Counted from the first letter of the stretch, positions 24,643 through 34,023 are shown. The stretch is 64,000 bases of DNA from SG8-40 sp963792855 (GCA_963792855.1 CAWBXZ010000018.1:434001-498000), one strand, 5' to 3'. Notes: generated from the letters alone by a model not told the origin. Numbers and translations: made by a program.

Positions 24643-26142
24643 ATGGTGATGAAGAAGACGGGAATCAGAAAGGACAGGGAACGCGCAGGGCGGCTGGTGG
24701 TGGTGTCAAACCGAGTCGCCGATCCGAAGCGTGATCGCAAGGCCGGCGGGCTGGCGGTCGCTGTTGGAGAAACGCTCGAAGCCACCGGCGGCGGCTGGTT
24801 CGGCTGGAGCGGTGAGGTCACGCCGGACGCTCACAACCTCAAACCCGTTATCCGGCTGGTCGACGGCATCTATATCGTCACCATTGATCTGACGAGTGAA
24901 GAACTGGATGGCTATTACTTCGGATTTTCCAACCAGTGTCTCTGGCCGTTACTGCACTACCGGGTCGACCTGGTGCATTTCGAGCAGGAGTATTACGACA
25001 AATACCAAATCGTGAACCGGCGTTTCGCCAACGCACTTGCCAAGTTCCTCGGGCCGAATGACATTGTCTGGATTCACGACCTGCACCTGATTCCGATGGC
25101 GGCGGAACTGCGCCAGCACCGCTGCAAGCAGCCGATCGGGTTTTTCCTGCATGTGCCGTTTCCGCCGCCCGAAGTAGTCGCAACGCTGCCACGGCATCAC
25201 GACCTGTTCAAGGACTTGATGGCCTATGATCTGCTCGGTTTCCAGACGCAGAGGGACGCCCGCTGCTTTCGCACCTATGCGATGCAGGAACTCGGCGCAA
25301 GGCGGTTGGACGACGGGTCGCTCAAGACGGCAGAGCGGCACGTTCAGTGTGACGCGTTTCCGGCGGGCATCGATGTCGACACCTTTGCCGAGCTCAGCAC
25401 CAACGCGGAGGCGCGCAAGCAGATCGCCTTGCTGCGCGAATCGATCGGCAAACGCGCCCTCATCGTTGGTGTCGACCGGCTCGACTATTCCAAGGGCTTG
25501 ACGCAGCGGCTCACGGCCTATGGGGAGTTCCTCAGGCGTTATCCGGAGAACCACAACAAGGTGGTGCTGATGCAGGTGACGCCGCCGTCGCGCGAAACGC
25601 TCGAAACCTACGCCCAGATTCGCCGCGAGCTGGACCGCCTGGAGGGCGCCATCAACGGTGAATTCGGCGAAATGAACTGGACGCCGGTGCGCTATCTCAG
25701 GCGGGCAATCAGCCGCTCACGGCTTGCGGCGCTGTACCGTGCAAGCCGTGTCGGTCTCGTCACGCCGCTGCGCGACGGCATGAATCTCGTGGCGAAGGAA
25801 TACATCGTGGCCCAGGACGCGAACGATCCGGGGGTGCTTATTCTGTCCCGGTTTGCCGGTGCGGCCGAGTCGATGGGGCAAGCGCTCATCGTTAATCCGT
25901 ACGATGTCGAGCAGGTAGCCTATGCGTTGCAAATGGCAATCCACATGCCGCTCGAGGAACGTCGCGAGCGGCACCGGGCCCTGCTCGCCACAATCAGAAA
26001 AGAAGACGTGCACGCCTGGAGCAAGGCGTTCCTGACCCGACTTCAGGATGCGCAGCCCGGTTTTGGCAGTGCTCTGCCGCTTGACCGAAGCGATGAGCTT
26101 TCGCGGCCTGCGAAGAAGAAAGCATCGCCAAAAGCGTCCTGA
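24643..26142 (+). CDS. otsA: Alpha,alpha-trehalose-phosphate synthase (UDP-forming)
   Basis: OtsA joins UDP-glucose and glucose-6-phosphate to form trehalose-6-phosphate. The 499-residue GT20 protein contains VVVSNRVADP and GGLAVAVGETL at the N-terminus, GWSGEV, IWIHDLHLIPMAAELR-type substrate loop (seen here as WIHDLHLIPMAAELR), HVPFPPPEV, VGVDRLDYSKGLTQRL (UDP-glucose contacts) and LRDGMNLVAKEY. The ATG at 24643 gives the family start; a second ATG is two codons later. The C-terminal tail beyond residue 475 is Lys/Ser-rich and not conserved. Together with otsB it completes trehalose synthesis, an osmotic and desiccation response. Confidence 0.94.
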   Translation: MVMKKTGIRKDRERAGRLVVVSNRVADPKRDRKAGGLAVAVGETLEATGGGWFGWSGEVTPDAHNLKPVIRLVDGIYIVTIDLTSEELDGYYFGFSNQCLWPLLHYRVDLVHFEQEYYDKYQIVNRRFANALAKFLGPNDIVWIHDLHLIPMAAELRQHRCKQPIGFFLHVPFPPPEVVATLPRHHDLFKDLMAYDLLGFQTQRDARCFRTYAMQELGARRLDDGSLKTAERHVQCDAFPAGIDVDTFAELSTNAEARKQIALLRESIGKRALIVGVDRLDYSKGLTQRLTAYGEFLRRYPENHNKVVLMQVTPPSRETLETYAQIRRELDRLEGAINGEFGEMNWTPVRYLRRAISRSRLAALYRASRVGLVTPLRDGMNLVAKEYIVAQDANDPGVLILSRFAGAAESMGQALIVNPYDVEQVAYALQMAIHMPLEERRERHRALLATIRKEDVHAWSKAFLTRLQDAQPGFGSALPLDRSDELSRPAKKKASPKAS

Positions 26143-26147
26143 CGTAA

Positions 26148-26165
26148 ACGGCCGCCAACGGCCGT
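26148..26165 (+). terminator. Short GC-rich hairpin after otsA
   Basis: ACGGCCG and CGGCCGT form a perfect 7-base stem with a CCAA loop, 5 bases after the otsA stop. There is no T-run, so it is either a weak terminator or an RNA-protecting 3' stem. Confidence 0.4.
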
Positions 26166-26352
26166 TGCCGTGGTTGTGTGATCCCTGATCGCCGGTTGGT
26201 GGCGGAGCGAGGTTGCGATCACGGCAGCAATGCCGGGCGCTGGGACAACGACTATCCACGCAAGGATTTAAGGGTGATAATTAACAGTCGTTTCGGCACA
26301 AAGAGTACCGGGTGAGCGTTCACACCGGTCCGCTAAAGGGGAGAAGGAAAAC

Positions 26353-28206
26353 ATGGCGCGCAAGTCAGCCCACAGTAAAAAGGATCGCAAGGAATCGGAT
26401 CGCAAGAAACTGTCTAAACGGGATCCATCCATGCTCAGATCGCGGCAGTGGTTCGCGAATCCGGATAATCCCGACATGACAGCGCTCTACATCGAGCGTT
26501 ACATGAACTGGGGTCTCAGCCGGGAGGAACTGCAGTCCGGCAAGCCCATAATCGGCATCGCGCAATCCGGTTCCGACCTTTCGCCCTGTAACCGGCATCA
26601 TCTCGAGCTTGCCAAGCGCACCCGCGAAGGCATTCGCGAGGCCGGCGGGATCCCGTTCGAATTCCCGGTCCACCCGATCCAGGAAACCGGCAAGCGCCCG
26701 GGAGCCGCGCTGGACCGCAATCTCTCCTACCTCGGTCTGGTGGAATTGCTGTACGGCTATTTCATTGACGGCGTGGTGCTGACGACCGGGTGCGACAAGA
26801 CGACGCCGGCGCAACTGATGGCTGCTGCCACCGTCGACATTCCGGCCATTGTGCTCTCCGGCGGTCCCATGAACAACGGCTGGTTTCGCGGCAAGCGCAC
26901 CGGGTCCGGCACTATTGTCTGGGAGGCGCGCAAGCTGATCGCCGCGGGCGAAATCAATCATGAGGAATACATCGACATCATCGCTTCGTCGGCGCCGTCG
27001 GTCGGGCACTGCAACACGATGGGCACCGCCTCTACGATGAATTCGCTCGCCGAAGCGATCGGCATGTCGCTGCCCGGCAGCGCTGCGATTCCGGCGCCGC
27101 ACCGCGAACGCGCCGAGAACGCCTATCTCTCCGGAAAGCGCATCGTGGAAATGGTGTGGGAGGATTTGCGGCCGTCGAAGATCATGACCCGTGCCGCGTT
27201 CGAGAACATGATCGTGGTCAATTCCGCCATTGGCGGCTCGACCAATGCACCGATACATTTCAACGCCATTGCCCGTCACATGGGCGTCAAGCTCGACAAC
27301 GACGACTGGGAAAAAATCGGCTACGACATCCCGTTGATCGTCAATATGCAGCCGGCGGGCGAATACCTCGGAGAGGACTACCACCACGCCGGGGGGGTGC
27401 CTGCTGTGGTCAGTGAAATGATCAAGGCGGGCAAGATCAACAAGGATGCGATGACGGTCAACGGCAAGACCTTGTACGAAAACTGCCGCCGCGCAAAGAT
27501 CGAGGATCGGAACGTCATCCTTTCCTACAAGAAACCGATGAAAAAACAGGCCGGCTTCCTCAACCTGAAAGGCAACCTGTTCGACAGCGCGATCATGAAG
27601 ACCAGCGTTATTTCAGATCATTTTCGCGCGCGCTACCTGTCCGATCCGAAAGATCTGAATGCCTTCGAAGGCCGCGCCATCGTGTTCGAGGGTCCGGAGG
27701 ATTATCACAAGCGCATCGACGATCCGAAACTGAAGATCGACGACAGTTGCATTCTGTTCGTGCGCGGCGTCGGCCCGATTGGCTATCCGGGGGCGGCGGA
27801 AGTCGTCAACATGCAACCGCCGGTGAAACTGATCAAGGCCGGTGTCGGCGAACTGCCCTGCGTCGGCGACGGCCGTCAGTCAGGCACGTCCGGTTCACCG
27901 TCCATTCTCAATGCCTCGCCCGAAGCCGCCAATGGCGGCGGCCTGGCGATTCTGCAGACCAACGACATCGTGCGCTTCGATCTGAACAAGCGCAGTGCGG
28001 ATATCAAGATCAGCAAGGCGGAGTACGAGCGCCGCGTAAAGGCGCTGGAGAAAAAGGGCGGTTTCAAGATTCCGGAGAGCCAGACGCCCTGGCAGGAAAT
28101 CCAGCGCAGCATGGTGGACGAATTGTCCAATGGCATGGTCCTCAAACCGGCGGTCAAGTACCAGCGTATCGACAAGACCAAGGGCGTGCCGCGGGATAAT
28201 CACTAA
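26353..28206 (+). CDS. IlvD/Edd-family sugar-acid dehydratase (L-arabinonate/D-xylonate type)
   Basis: This 617-residue enzyme dehydrates a dihydroxy acid with an Fe-S cluster and magnesium. Cluster cysteines fit SDLSPCNRH, TTGCDKTTPA and VGHCNTMGTAS. The C-terminal DGRQSGTSGSPSILNASPE is the family signature. The internal layout (NPDMTALYIERYMNWGLSRE near 35) matches the pentonate dehydratase branch more than IlvD itself. The first 30 residues are very basic (KSAHSKKDRKESDRKKLSKR) and are not part of the fold. No sugar-acid operon surrounds it, so the substrate is inferred: L-arabinonate, D-xylonate or a related acid. A strong hairpin follows. Confidence 0.85.
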   Translation: MARKSAHSKKDRKESDRKKLSKRDPSMLRSRQWFANPDNPDMTALYIERYMNWGLSREELQSGKPIIGIAQSGSDLSPCNRHHLELAKRTREGIREAGGIPFEFPVHPIQETGKRPGAALDRNLSYLGLVELLYGYFIDGVVLTTGCDKTTPAQLMAAATVDIPAIVLSGGPMNNGWFRGKRTGSGTIVWEARKLIAAGEINHEEYIDIIASSAPSVGHCNTMGTASTMNSLAEAIGMSLPGSAAIPAPHRERAENAYLSGKRIVEMVWEDLRPSKIMTRAAFENMIVVNSAIGGSTNAPIHFNAIARHMGVKLDNDDWEKIGYDIPLIVNMQPAGEYLGEDYHHAGGVPAVVSEMIKAGKINKDAMTVNGKTLYENCRRAKIEDRNVILSYKKPMKKQAGFLNLKGNLFDSAIMKTSVISDHFRARYLSDPKDLNAFEGRAIVFEGPEDYHKRIDDPKLKIDDSCILFVRGVGPIGYPGAAEVVNMQPPVKLIKAGVGELPCVGDGRQSGTSGSPSILNASPEAANGGGLAILQTNDIVRFDLNKRSADIKISKAEYERRVKALEKKGGFKIPESQTPWQEIQRSMVDELSNGMVLKPAVKYQRIDKTKGVPRDNH

Positions 28207-28213
28207 CCGGTCG

Positions 28214-28245
28214 CATGCCGCCGCCGGCCACCTGGCGGCGGCATG
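28214..28245 (+). terminator. Strong hairpin after the dehydratase gene
   Basis: CATGCCGCCGCC and GGCGGCGGCATG form a perfect 12-base stem with an 8-base loop, 8 bases after the stop codon. The T-run expected of a classical terminator is absent. It may be a Rho-assisted terminator or an mRNA 3'-end stabiliser. Confidence 0.55.
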
Positions 28246-28566
28246 TGATTGTCGCTTTCACGGACTTTTCCGGCGGGCAGATTGGCAGGGCAACGCGTCA
28301 GGATAGTCGGCAGGTTGCCCGCTCCGAGACCCGATACCGCGCGTCTACAGGAAGAGCGAGTACGAGGTCATGCCGTGTTCGATGCTGAGCAGCCCGGAAA
28401 GCTGCCGAGGCATTGATCTCCACGCTTGCGGCACACCGTCATGAAGTTGTGCGCGCCACTTTCTGTTCCTGGCGCGGCGAGCTCCCGTACTTTGCATGCA
28501 GGGGCGATGGTTAAAACGTCCGGATGTCTCCGTTTGTCGCCGAGGTGTCGTATGACCGGGTGCGTG
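28246..28566. other. Intergenic region, nothing recognised
   Basis: About 320 bases between the dehydratase and a convergent membrane-protein gene. I see no supportable gene, RNA or repeat here beyond the hairpin at its left edge. Confidence 0.5.
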
Positions 28567-29076
28567 TCACCGGGGCCCGTCAGGCAAAGGCTCCAGAAAC
28601 ATGCGCAGCAACGCGCCTTCTCCGAGCCGCCTGCGAACCACCGTGAGCACGTTGTAGCTGAGTAATGCGGCTGACAGACACATCGTGTTGAGCCAGATAT
28701 GGAACACGTCGGCCTGTGCGAACTGCGCGGTGAGCGAAGCGCCTAGGCCGCCATGTTCGTGCCGTCCTTCGAAGGCTTTTTCGAGTACCACCACGACGAA
28801 CACGCCGAAAGCGTACAAGGCGGTGCGCGCTACCACATCCACCCATGCCGGCCGCCGCGTCACCCACTTTCCCAAAGGCACGTGTTCCAGGATCAGCACG
28901 ACCTTGGACAGTATCAGTGCGCCAACGAGTGCCATAGAGAATCCGTAGAACGCGATTCGATACTCGGCCAGAACAAGGGTCTTCACGAGCATCAGCGCGC
29001 CGATCCACAAGCCGAAGTACAGCATCAGCACAACCATGGCGGTTACTTCATGCCTGAGTTTTTCCATTGCTGTCAT
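28567..29076 (-). CDS. Four-helix integral membrane protein, hypothetical
   Basis: This 169-residue protein has four hydrophobic segments (TAMVVLMLYFGLWIGALML, FSMALVGALILSKVVLIL, ARTALYAFGVFVVVVLEKAF and WLNTMCLSAALLSYNVL) joined by short charged loops, with a His/Gly loop FEGRHEHGGLG before the last helix. The N-terminal MTAMEKLRHEV and basic C-terminal LTVVRRRLGEG suggest both termini are cytoplasmic. I recognise no named family, though similar four-helix proteins occur in proteobacteria. It is convergent with the dehydratase; a repeat element lies upstream of its start. Confidence 0.7.
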   Translation of the reverse strand: MTAMEKLRHEVTAMVVLMLYFGLWIGALMLVKTLVLAEYRIAFYGFSMALVGALILSKVVLILEHVPLGKWVTRRPAWVDVVARTALYAFGVFVVVVLEKAFEGRHEHGGLGASLTAQFAQADVFHIWLNTMCLSAALLSYNVLTVVRRRLGEGALLRMFLEPLPDGPR

Positions 29077-29153
29077 GATTTATGGCCTGTGCGGGAGATC
29101 CATGAGTGACCCGTGATATTACAGCACCGCCTGGTGCGGCAAGCAGATACGCC

Positions 29154-29211
29154 AGGGCCTGTTAACACAGTTTTGGTCGACGCGCCGATCACAGTTGTGT
29201 TAACAGGCCCT
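29154..29211. repeat. Palindromic element (MITE-like), short copy
   Basis: These 58 bases share the ends of the 176-base element at 20778-20953: perfect 16-base terminal inverted repeats AGGGCCTGTTAACACA with only one base changed from the other copy, and the same TTTTGGTCGACGCG left arm and CGATCACAGTTGTG right arm. The roughly 120-base nested centre is missing, as expected for an internal deletion between the CGACGCG-like blocks. Its right edge overlaps the TAG stop of the minus-strand cytochrome gene. Confidence 0.88.
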
Positions 29212-30631
29212 AGATCGCCTCGACGAAACTGACGAGTGCTTCGCGCTCGCGTTTGGTCATGCGGCTGAACAACCTGCGTGACATTTCGGCTTCGCCGCCG
29301 TGCCACAGTATCGCTTCGGTGACATTGCGGGCGCGCCCGTCGTGCAACAGTGTCGAGCCGCCGGTTACCGTCTGCGACAGCCCCAGCCCCCACAGCGGCG
29401 GCGTGCGCCAATCGCGCGGGCCGGCCTCGAAATCCGGGCGGCCATCGGCCAGTCCGTCACCCATGTCGTGCAGCAGCAAGTCCGTGTAAGCGCGAAACGT
29501 CTGGTTCGCCAGTTGCGGCAGTTGCGGAAAGCTTGCCGCCGTAACAAGCTCGGGCACGTGACAGACCGAACAGTGTGCGCGTTCGAACAACTGCTCGCCG
29601 AACCGGACCTGCGCCCCGGACATGTTGCGACGCGCGGGAACGGCGAGCGCCTGCATCCACAGCGTCAGCGACTCGATTTCGACATCGACGAGTTCAGGAA
29701 AATTGCCGGGCAGCATCTTCTGGCAAACGACCTGTACCGGCGGACAATTCTGTTCCGGGTAGAGACTGGTATTCACGCCCATGTCACCGATTGCGGCGGC
29801 GGCAATCTGCTGGCGCAGGCTCGGCACGTTGGCTTTCCATCCGTAGCGCCCGAGCGCACTGCGTTGATTGATTGCATCCCAGACCCGGTTGGGGCGGCCA
29901 TTGAATCCGAGGGCTCGCTGCGTCTGTGCGAGCGCCAAGATGGTTTCTTCCGGCACGGCATCGAGAAAGCCGATTCCGACCAGCGGTTGTGCCACGCGCA
30001 GGGAGGTCATGACCCTGTCCAGTGCGCCGAACGCGGGGTTCTCGATGCGTAGTTGCGGTTTGCGCAGTTGCACCGCCGAGCCGTCCGCCAGAACGACATC
30101 CAGATGCTGCCACTCGATATACACGTCTGCTTCGCGTGGTACCGGCGTACCTCCGTGCGCGAGGTCGACTGTGCTGCCGTCGAGCGACCGGTTCTGGATC
30201 TGGTCGCCGTAGTCGGGGTGCGGCATCGGGCCGCCGTACGCGTCGCGGCCCGCGATCGACAGCCGTACCAGCATCGAAAGGGCTTGTTCATCGGTGCTTT
30301 CGGGAGGGTGGCCGCGACCGGTGTTGATGTGACAGGCGACGCAGCGGTCGGCGATGAAAGTGGGCCCGAGTCCCCAGTCGCCATCGAGGGAGACGATCGA
30401 TGCCCATTGTCTCTGGAATACGCTGCGCCCGGCCATGAACTGCCGCCACTGCGCAAGGGACAGTACGGGCGCCGGTTCCGAATACGCGCGCTGGTCGGTA
30501 ATCGCCACCGTGAAACTGCCGGCCGAGAGCGAAGAGTCGGCCAGTTCCGCCGCCAGAGCCGGCAACAGCAGGCCGGTGCACGCCGCGGCGAGAGTCATTA
30601 GTGGGATCCGTCGGCGAAAGAAGCCTTTCAT
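29210..30631 (-). CDS. DUF1111 di-haem cytochrome c (putative peroxidase/thiol oxidoreductase)
   Basis: This 473-residue periplasmic protein has a signal peptide (about 1-28, ending ALAAELAD) and two c-type haem sites: CVACHINTGRGHPPE near residue 98 and CSVCHVPELV near residue 357. The layout matches the DUF1111 family, distant relatives of MauG and cytochrome c peroxidase. Motifs LHDMGDGLADGRPDF and TPPLWGLGLSQTVTGG, then LHDGRARNVTEAILWHGGEA, are typical. The reaction is unknown in most members. The TAG stop coincides with the edge of the repeat element, so the last codons may have been set by its insertion. Confidence 0.86.
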   Translation of the reverse strand: MKGFFRRRIPLMTLAAACTGLLLPALAAELADSSLSAGSFTVAITDQRAYSEPAPVLSLAQWRQFMAGRSVFQRQWASIVSLDGDWGLGPTFIADRCVACHINTGRGHPPESTDEQALSMLVRLSIAGRDAYGGPMPHPDYGDQIQNRSLDGSTVDLAHGGTPVPREADVYIEWQHLDVVLADGSAVQLRKPQLRIENPAFGALDRVMTSLRVAQPLVGIGFLDAVPEETILALAQTQRALGFNGRPNRVWDAINQRSALGRYGWKANVPSLRQQIAAAAIGDMGVNTSLYPEQNCPPVQVVCQKMLPGNFPELVDVEIESLTLWMQALAVPARRNMSGAQVRFGEQLFERAHCSVCHVPELVTAASFPQLPQLANQTFRAYTDLLLHDMGDGLADGRPDFEAGPRDWRTPPLWGLGLSQTVTGGSTLLHDGRARNVTEAILWHGGEAEMSRRLFSRMTKREREALVSFVEAI

Positions 30632-30770
30632 GCGGGATTCCGGCTTTGAACGATGCGTTCCACATTAGCCCAGCGGGATACCGGATGGCAACTCACTCCC
30701 TGGAAAGATCGCATTGGACGCGCAGGGCACGGTGGGGTGCGCGTATTCCGGCGGCGTGAAGAAATGCGTC

Positions 30771-32990
30771 TTAAGTGCGGCGCAGATCCAGAGTCACTGG
30801 TGCCATCGGTGACGCAGGCAAGTCGCGTACTTTCGCAGTCGAGCCGACAAGGTCGTCGCGAACCTGCAATCGCTCTGCGACCCGATGACGGGCGTCGTCG
30901 TCGGTGACCGGCGGGCTGTCATAGGCTTCGCCTTTCGGCTTCCAGTTCAGGAAATCCAGCGCGTGCACGATCTTTCCGGTCGCCTTGTCGACAATCTCAA
31001 TGCGCAGCGGAGAGTGCGCCTTGACCTGCGGCTGCAATCCCCATGGGTTGTCGAACAGACGGTAACGGATGCCGTTCGCCCTGCAGCCGTTTGCAACGTC
31101 GACGAAGGCAAGGCTGAAGCCGTTTGCGGTGGCGATGAAATGCTTGTCTGTTTCCGGACCTTCGGCAAGCAGCTCCAGTCGATCGGTACTGCTGTCGACA
31201 GTTCTGCCCGTGCCCTGATGTTCGCCCATCACCGGCCACGGTTCCAGCGCATGGCGCAGTGTCCACTTGATTTCACCGGTCTTGAATGTCGTGATCAACG
31301 GAAAGCGGAAATCAAGCGGCGCATCAAACGCATTGTCGGCAAAAGCGAAACCGTGCTCGTTGAGGTAAGACACCACGGCGCGCAAATCCTTGCGCAAAAA
31401 ACAGGGCAGGGCGAACCTGTCGTGCAGGGCCTCTCGCCAGTCGACCAACGGCAGCGTAAACGGCTTCTCTGCGAAACAGGCAGCCAGTGCGCGCAGCAAC
31501 ACGTTGGCGGCGAGCAGCATGTCCGGTTCCGGTGTCATTTCAAAGGCGCGGAACTCGATCAGTCCGCTGCGCCCGTTCGCCGTGTTCCAGTTGTGAAACT
31601 TGTCGACGCTCAACTCCGCGCGATGCGTATTGCCGTTCCAGTCCATCAGCAGGTTACGCAGCATCGCGTCGAGCATCTCCGGTTCGCCAGGCGTGGGCAT
31701 TGCCTCGATCGCCCGCAACGTAATTTCCAGTTCATAGGGCAGTTCCACGGCGCTTTCGTCCACGCGCGGCGCCTGGCTGGAAGGCCCGGCAAACAGCCCG
31801 GTGAAGGCGTACGACAATGAAGGGTGGTGCTGCAGGAAGCGAAGGAAGCTGCTGAGCAGGGTTGGCCGCTGAATAAACGGATTACGCGCCAGGTCCGGCC
31901 CGCCGAGGACAATGTGCGCACCGCCGCCGGTGGCAACCTTGCGGCCGCTGAACTGATATTTGTGACCGTGAAGGCCAACGGCACTGGCGCTGTCGAACAG
32001 GCCCCGGACGACGCGCTCGAAGTCTGGCCAGTTGTCGGCCGGCGGCAGGTTCACTTCGAGCACGCCGGGGTCGGATGTCAGGCCAATGGTTTCCAGGTCC
32101 TCGTCGCCCGGCGGGGGATAACCTTCGAGCCGGACCGGCGGCAGGTCCAGCTTGACCGCCAGCCGTTCAATGGTGCGCACCAGTTCGCCAAACACAGCGA
32201 ACGAAGGCAGCGGCGGCAGGAACACCAGCAGTTCGCCGTCGCGGTCCTCGACGGTCAGACCACGGCGCACCGCGTCTTCGGGCAGGCGGTCGAGCGGCAG
32301 GCGCAAGCCGATCGGGCTGTCCCCAGGGTACAGGACAAAGTCATCGTCTTCGGGCAGTTGCCACTTGCTGCTGCGCCACGCATTGCCATCGTGGTCCAGC
32401 GGAAGCACCCAACCCGCCGGCTCAAAGCAGGACTGCCAGGCGCGGCTGACGTCTTCGGGCAGCGGACGTGAAACGAAGGCGCGCGTGGCGCGGCTGAATC
32501 GCGGCAGCAGATCGATTGCTTCGTCCGAGCCTTCGGAGCGAAGTCTGGCCGCGAGGTCTTCGTAGGCCGGAAGTGCCGTGTCGGGCAGGTCAAATGTCTT
32601 GGCAAGTTCGCCAATGAACTTCTTCGGCATGTCCCCTGCGCTTGCGGTCACCTTTTCCTGGTCGAGGCGCAGCCGGCCCAGATCGTTCCACAAGGGTTTG
32701 CCGGAGCGCGAACGGAAGACACTGACTTGCCAGCGCGGCAACGGTTCGCCCGGATACTGTTTCCCGAAAGACTGCAATACGACGCCACCCCTGAACTGCG
32801 CGGATGCGAGTTCGCGGGCAAGGCGCCGTGCGTACAGCAGTTTCTCCGGCCCCAGCGCCGCGTTGTTCCATTCCGGCGCCGCAGTGTCGATCGGAACGAA
32901 CGTAGGCTCACCGCCTTGCGTGAGGACCAGTTGTTGTGCGGCGAGTTTGGCGTCGGCAAGACGCCCCTGCGATGAAATGGGTTTGGTCAT
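30771..32990 (-). CDS. DUF2126 protein (partner of a separate transglutaminase-like gene)
   Basis: This 739-residue protein corresponds to the large DUF2126 region that in many proteobacteria is the C-terminal part of a roughly 1,100-residue protein starting with a transglutaminase-like domain. Here the N-terminal domain is absent and the protein starts at MTKPISSQGRLADAK, soon followed by LTQGGEPTFVPID, a family hallmark. Other conserved stretches are TGGGAHIVLGGP and SGLIEFRAFEM. The fold resembles a carboxylate-amine ligase/ATP-grasp-like arrangement, but activity is unproven. Start is 10 bases after the transglutaminase gene's stop; an in-frame extension upstream would overlap that gene and is rejected. 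Confidence 0.84.
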   Translation of the reverse strand: MTKPISSQGRLADAKLAAQQLVLTQGGEPTFVPIDTAAPEWNNAALGPEKLLYARRLARELASAQFRGGVVLQSFGKQYPGEPLPRWQVSVFRSRSGKPLWNDLGRLRLDQEKVTASAGDMPKKFIGELAKTFDLPDTALPAYEDLAARLRSEGSDEAIDLLPRFSRATRAFVSRPLPEDVSRAWQSCFEPAGWVLPLDHDGNAWRSSKWQLPEDDDFVLYPGDSPIGLRLPLDRLPEDAVRRGLTVEDRDGELLVFLPPLPSFAVFGELVRTIERLAVKLDLPPVRLEGYPPPGDEDLETIGLTSDPGVLEVNLPPADNWPDFERVVRGLFDSASAVGLHGHKYQFSGRKVATGGGAHIVLGGPDLARNPFIQRPTLLSSFLRFLQHHPSLSYAFTGLFAGPSSQAPRVDESAVELPYELEITLRAIEAMPTPGEPEMLDAMLRNLLMDWNGNTHRAELSVDKFHNWNTANGRSGLIEFRAFEMTPEPDMLLAANVLLRALAACFAEKPFTLPLVDWREALHDRFALPCFLRKDLRAVVSYLNEHGFAFADNAFDAPLDFRFPLITTFKTGEIKWTLRHALEPWPVMGEHQGTGRTVDSSTDRLELLAEGPETDKHFIATANGFSLAFVDVANGCRANGIRYRLFDNPWGLQPQVKAHSPLRIEIVDKATGKIVHALDFLNWKPKGEAYDSPPVTDDDARHRVAERLQVRDDLVGSTAKVRDLPASPMAPVTLDLRRT

Positions 32991-33000
32991 TGTCTGTTGG

Positions 33001-33888
33001 TCATTTGCCGGTTTCGTCTTTCGCACGCAGAACGCGCGCGTCAACGGTGACCTCAAGGCCTTTGAAAATCGACGCGTCGCCGAGGTAGCTGCCGCGGATG
33101 GGCGTGGCCTGCACTGGGTTGCGCGTTGCCGCAACGCGAACGTGAAGCCCCGCTGCGAGAATCCCGCTGGTGGGATCGAATCCCTTCCAGCCGGCACCCG
33201 GCAGGTAGATTTCCGTCCAGGCGTGGGTTGCGTTGGCGGCAATGTCCGGTTGCGTGTGATCCGCGCTGCACAGGTATCCGCTGACGTAGCGCGCTGCAAG
33301 CCCCATGTGGCGAGCCGCTTCCATCAGCAGCAGGGCGAAATCGCGGCACGATCCGGTATGCAATTGCAGAGTTTGCGCCGGGTTCTGGATACCCGCCTCT
33401 TCGCGTGCCCCGTAGCCGAAGTTCGCTGCCACCGATTCGTTCACCGCCAGCAGGAAGGGAAGCGTTTCGCCGCGACCATTGCTGTCCAGGAATGGCCGCA
33501 ACCAGTCGTGGATGGCCTTCGCGTCCTGCGGATACTGGGGTTGACGATAAGGTGCGAGGTCGACGATATCGTCGCCCTGGTAATCGAACGGAAGCGCGTT
33601 TGTATAGCTCTCGAGAACGAAATCAAACGGATTGGTGTTGAACTGTTCCACCGTGTAGCGGCTGTGGATTGTCAGACGGTCCGCCTTTTCGGTGAAAAAT
33701 ACCTGGGCAACGGAATTGAAGAACACGTCATGTTCCCAACTGATCCTGTGTGCCGGGTGAATGTCGAGTTGCTCCGAGCGGATTTGCAGTCCATGGCTTT
33801 CGGCCGGACGCAACATCAGCCTGTGCGCCGTCAGTTCGACCGGCCGGGCATAACGATAGACGTTGGTGTGTTCGATGAGCAGCAGCAT
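33001..33888 (-). CDS. Transglutaminase-like cysteine peptidase family protein
   Basis: This 295-residue protein has an N-terminal bacterial transglutaminase-type beta domain (LIEHTNVYRYARPVELTAH) and a papain-like core with the Cys-His-Asp triad: Cys in HTGSCRDFALLLMEAAR, His in ATHAWTEIYLPGAGW and Asp in GFDPTSG. No signal peptide is present. It lies directly upstream of the DUF2126 gene with a 10-base gap. Together they are likely a peptide-modifying pair, one cutting or cross-linking and the other possibly ligating amide bonds; that is inference from the fused and paired arrangements of the family. Confidence 0.88.
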   Translation of the reverse strand: MLLLIEHTNVYRYARPVELTAHRLMLRPAESHGLQIRSEQLDIHPAHRISWEHDVFFNSVAQVFFTEKADRLTIHSRYTVEQFNTNPFDFVLESYTNALPFDYQGDDIVDLAPYRQPQYPQDAKAIHDWLRPFLDSNGRGETLPFLLAVNESVAANFGYGAREEAGIQNPAQTLQLHTGSCRDFALLLMEAARHMGLAARYVSGYLCSADHTQPDIAANATHAWTEIYLPGAGWKGFDPTSGILAAGLHVRVAATRNPVQATPIRGSYLGDASIFKGLEVTVDARVLRAKDETGK

Positions 33889-34023
33889 GTGGTCGAAGAT
33901 AGCCGATCGCGCACCGCCGCGATAGCAGTTTCTTTGCGGTCACTCGCAAGGCTCTCCGGCAATGAAATGCGGCGTCTCGCGCCGGGTATTTCTGCCCGGC
34001 TTCGCCTCGTTGCCGGACAGAAA

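Noticed and set aside
26365..27387. A 340-codon minus-strand frame
   Set aside because: It is the complement of the dehydratase gene, whose iron-sulfur and C-terminal signatures are clear.
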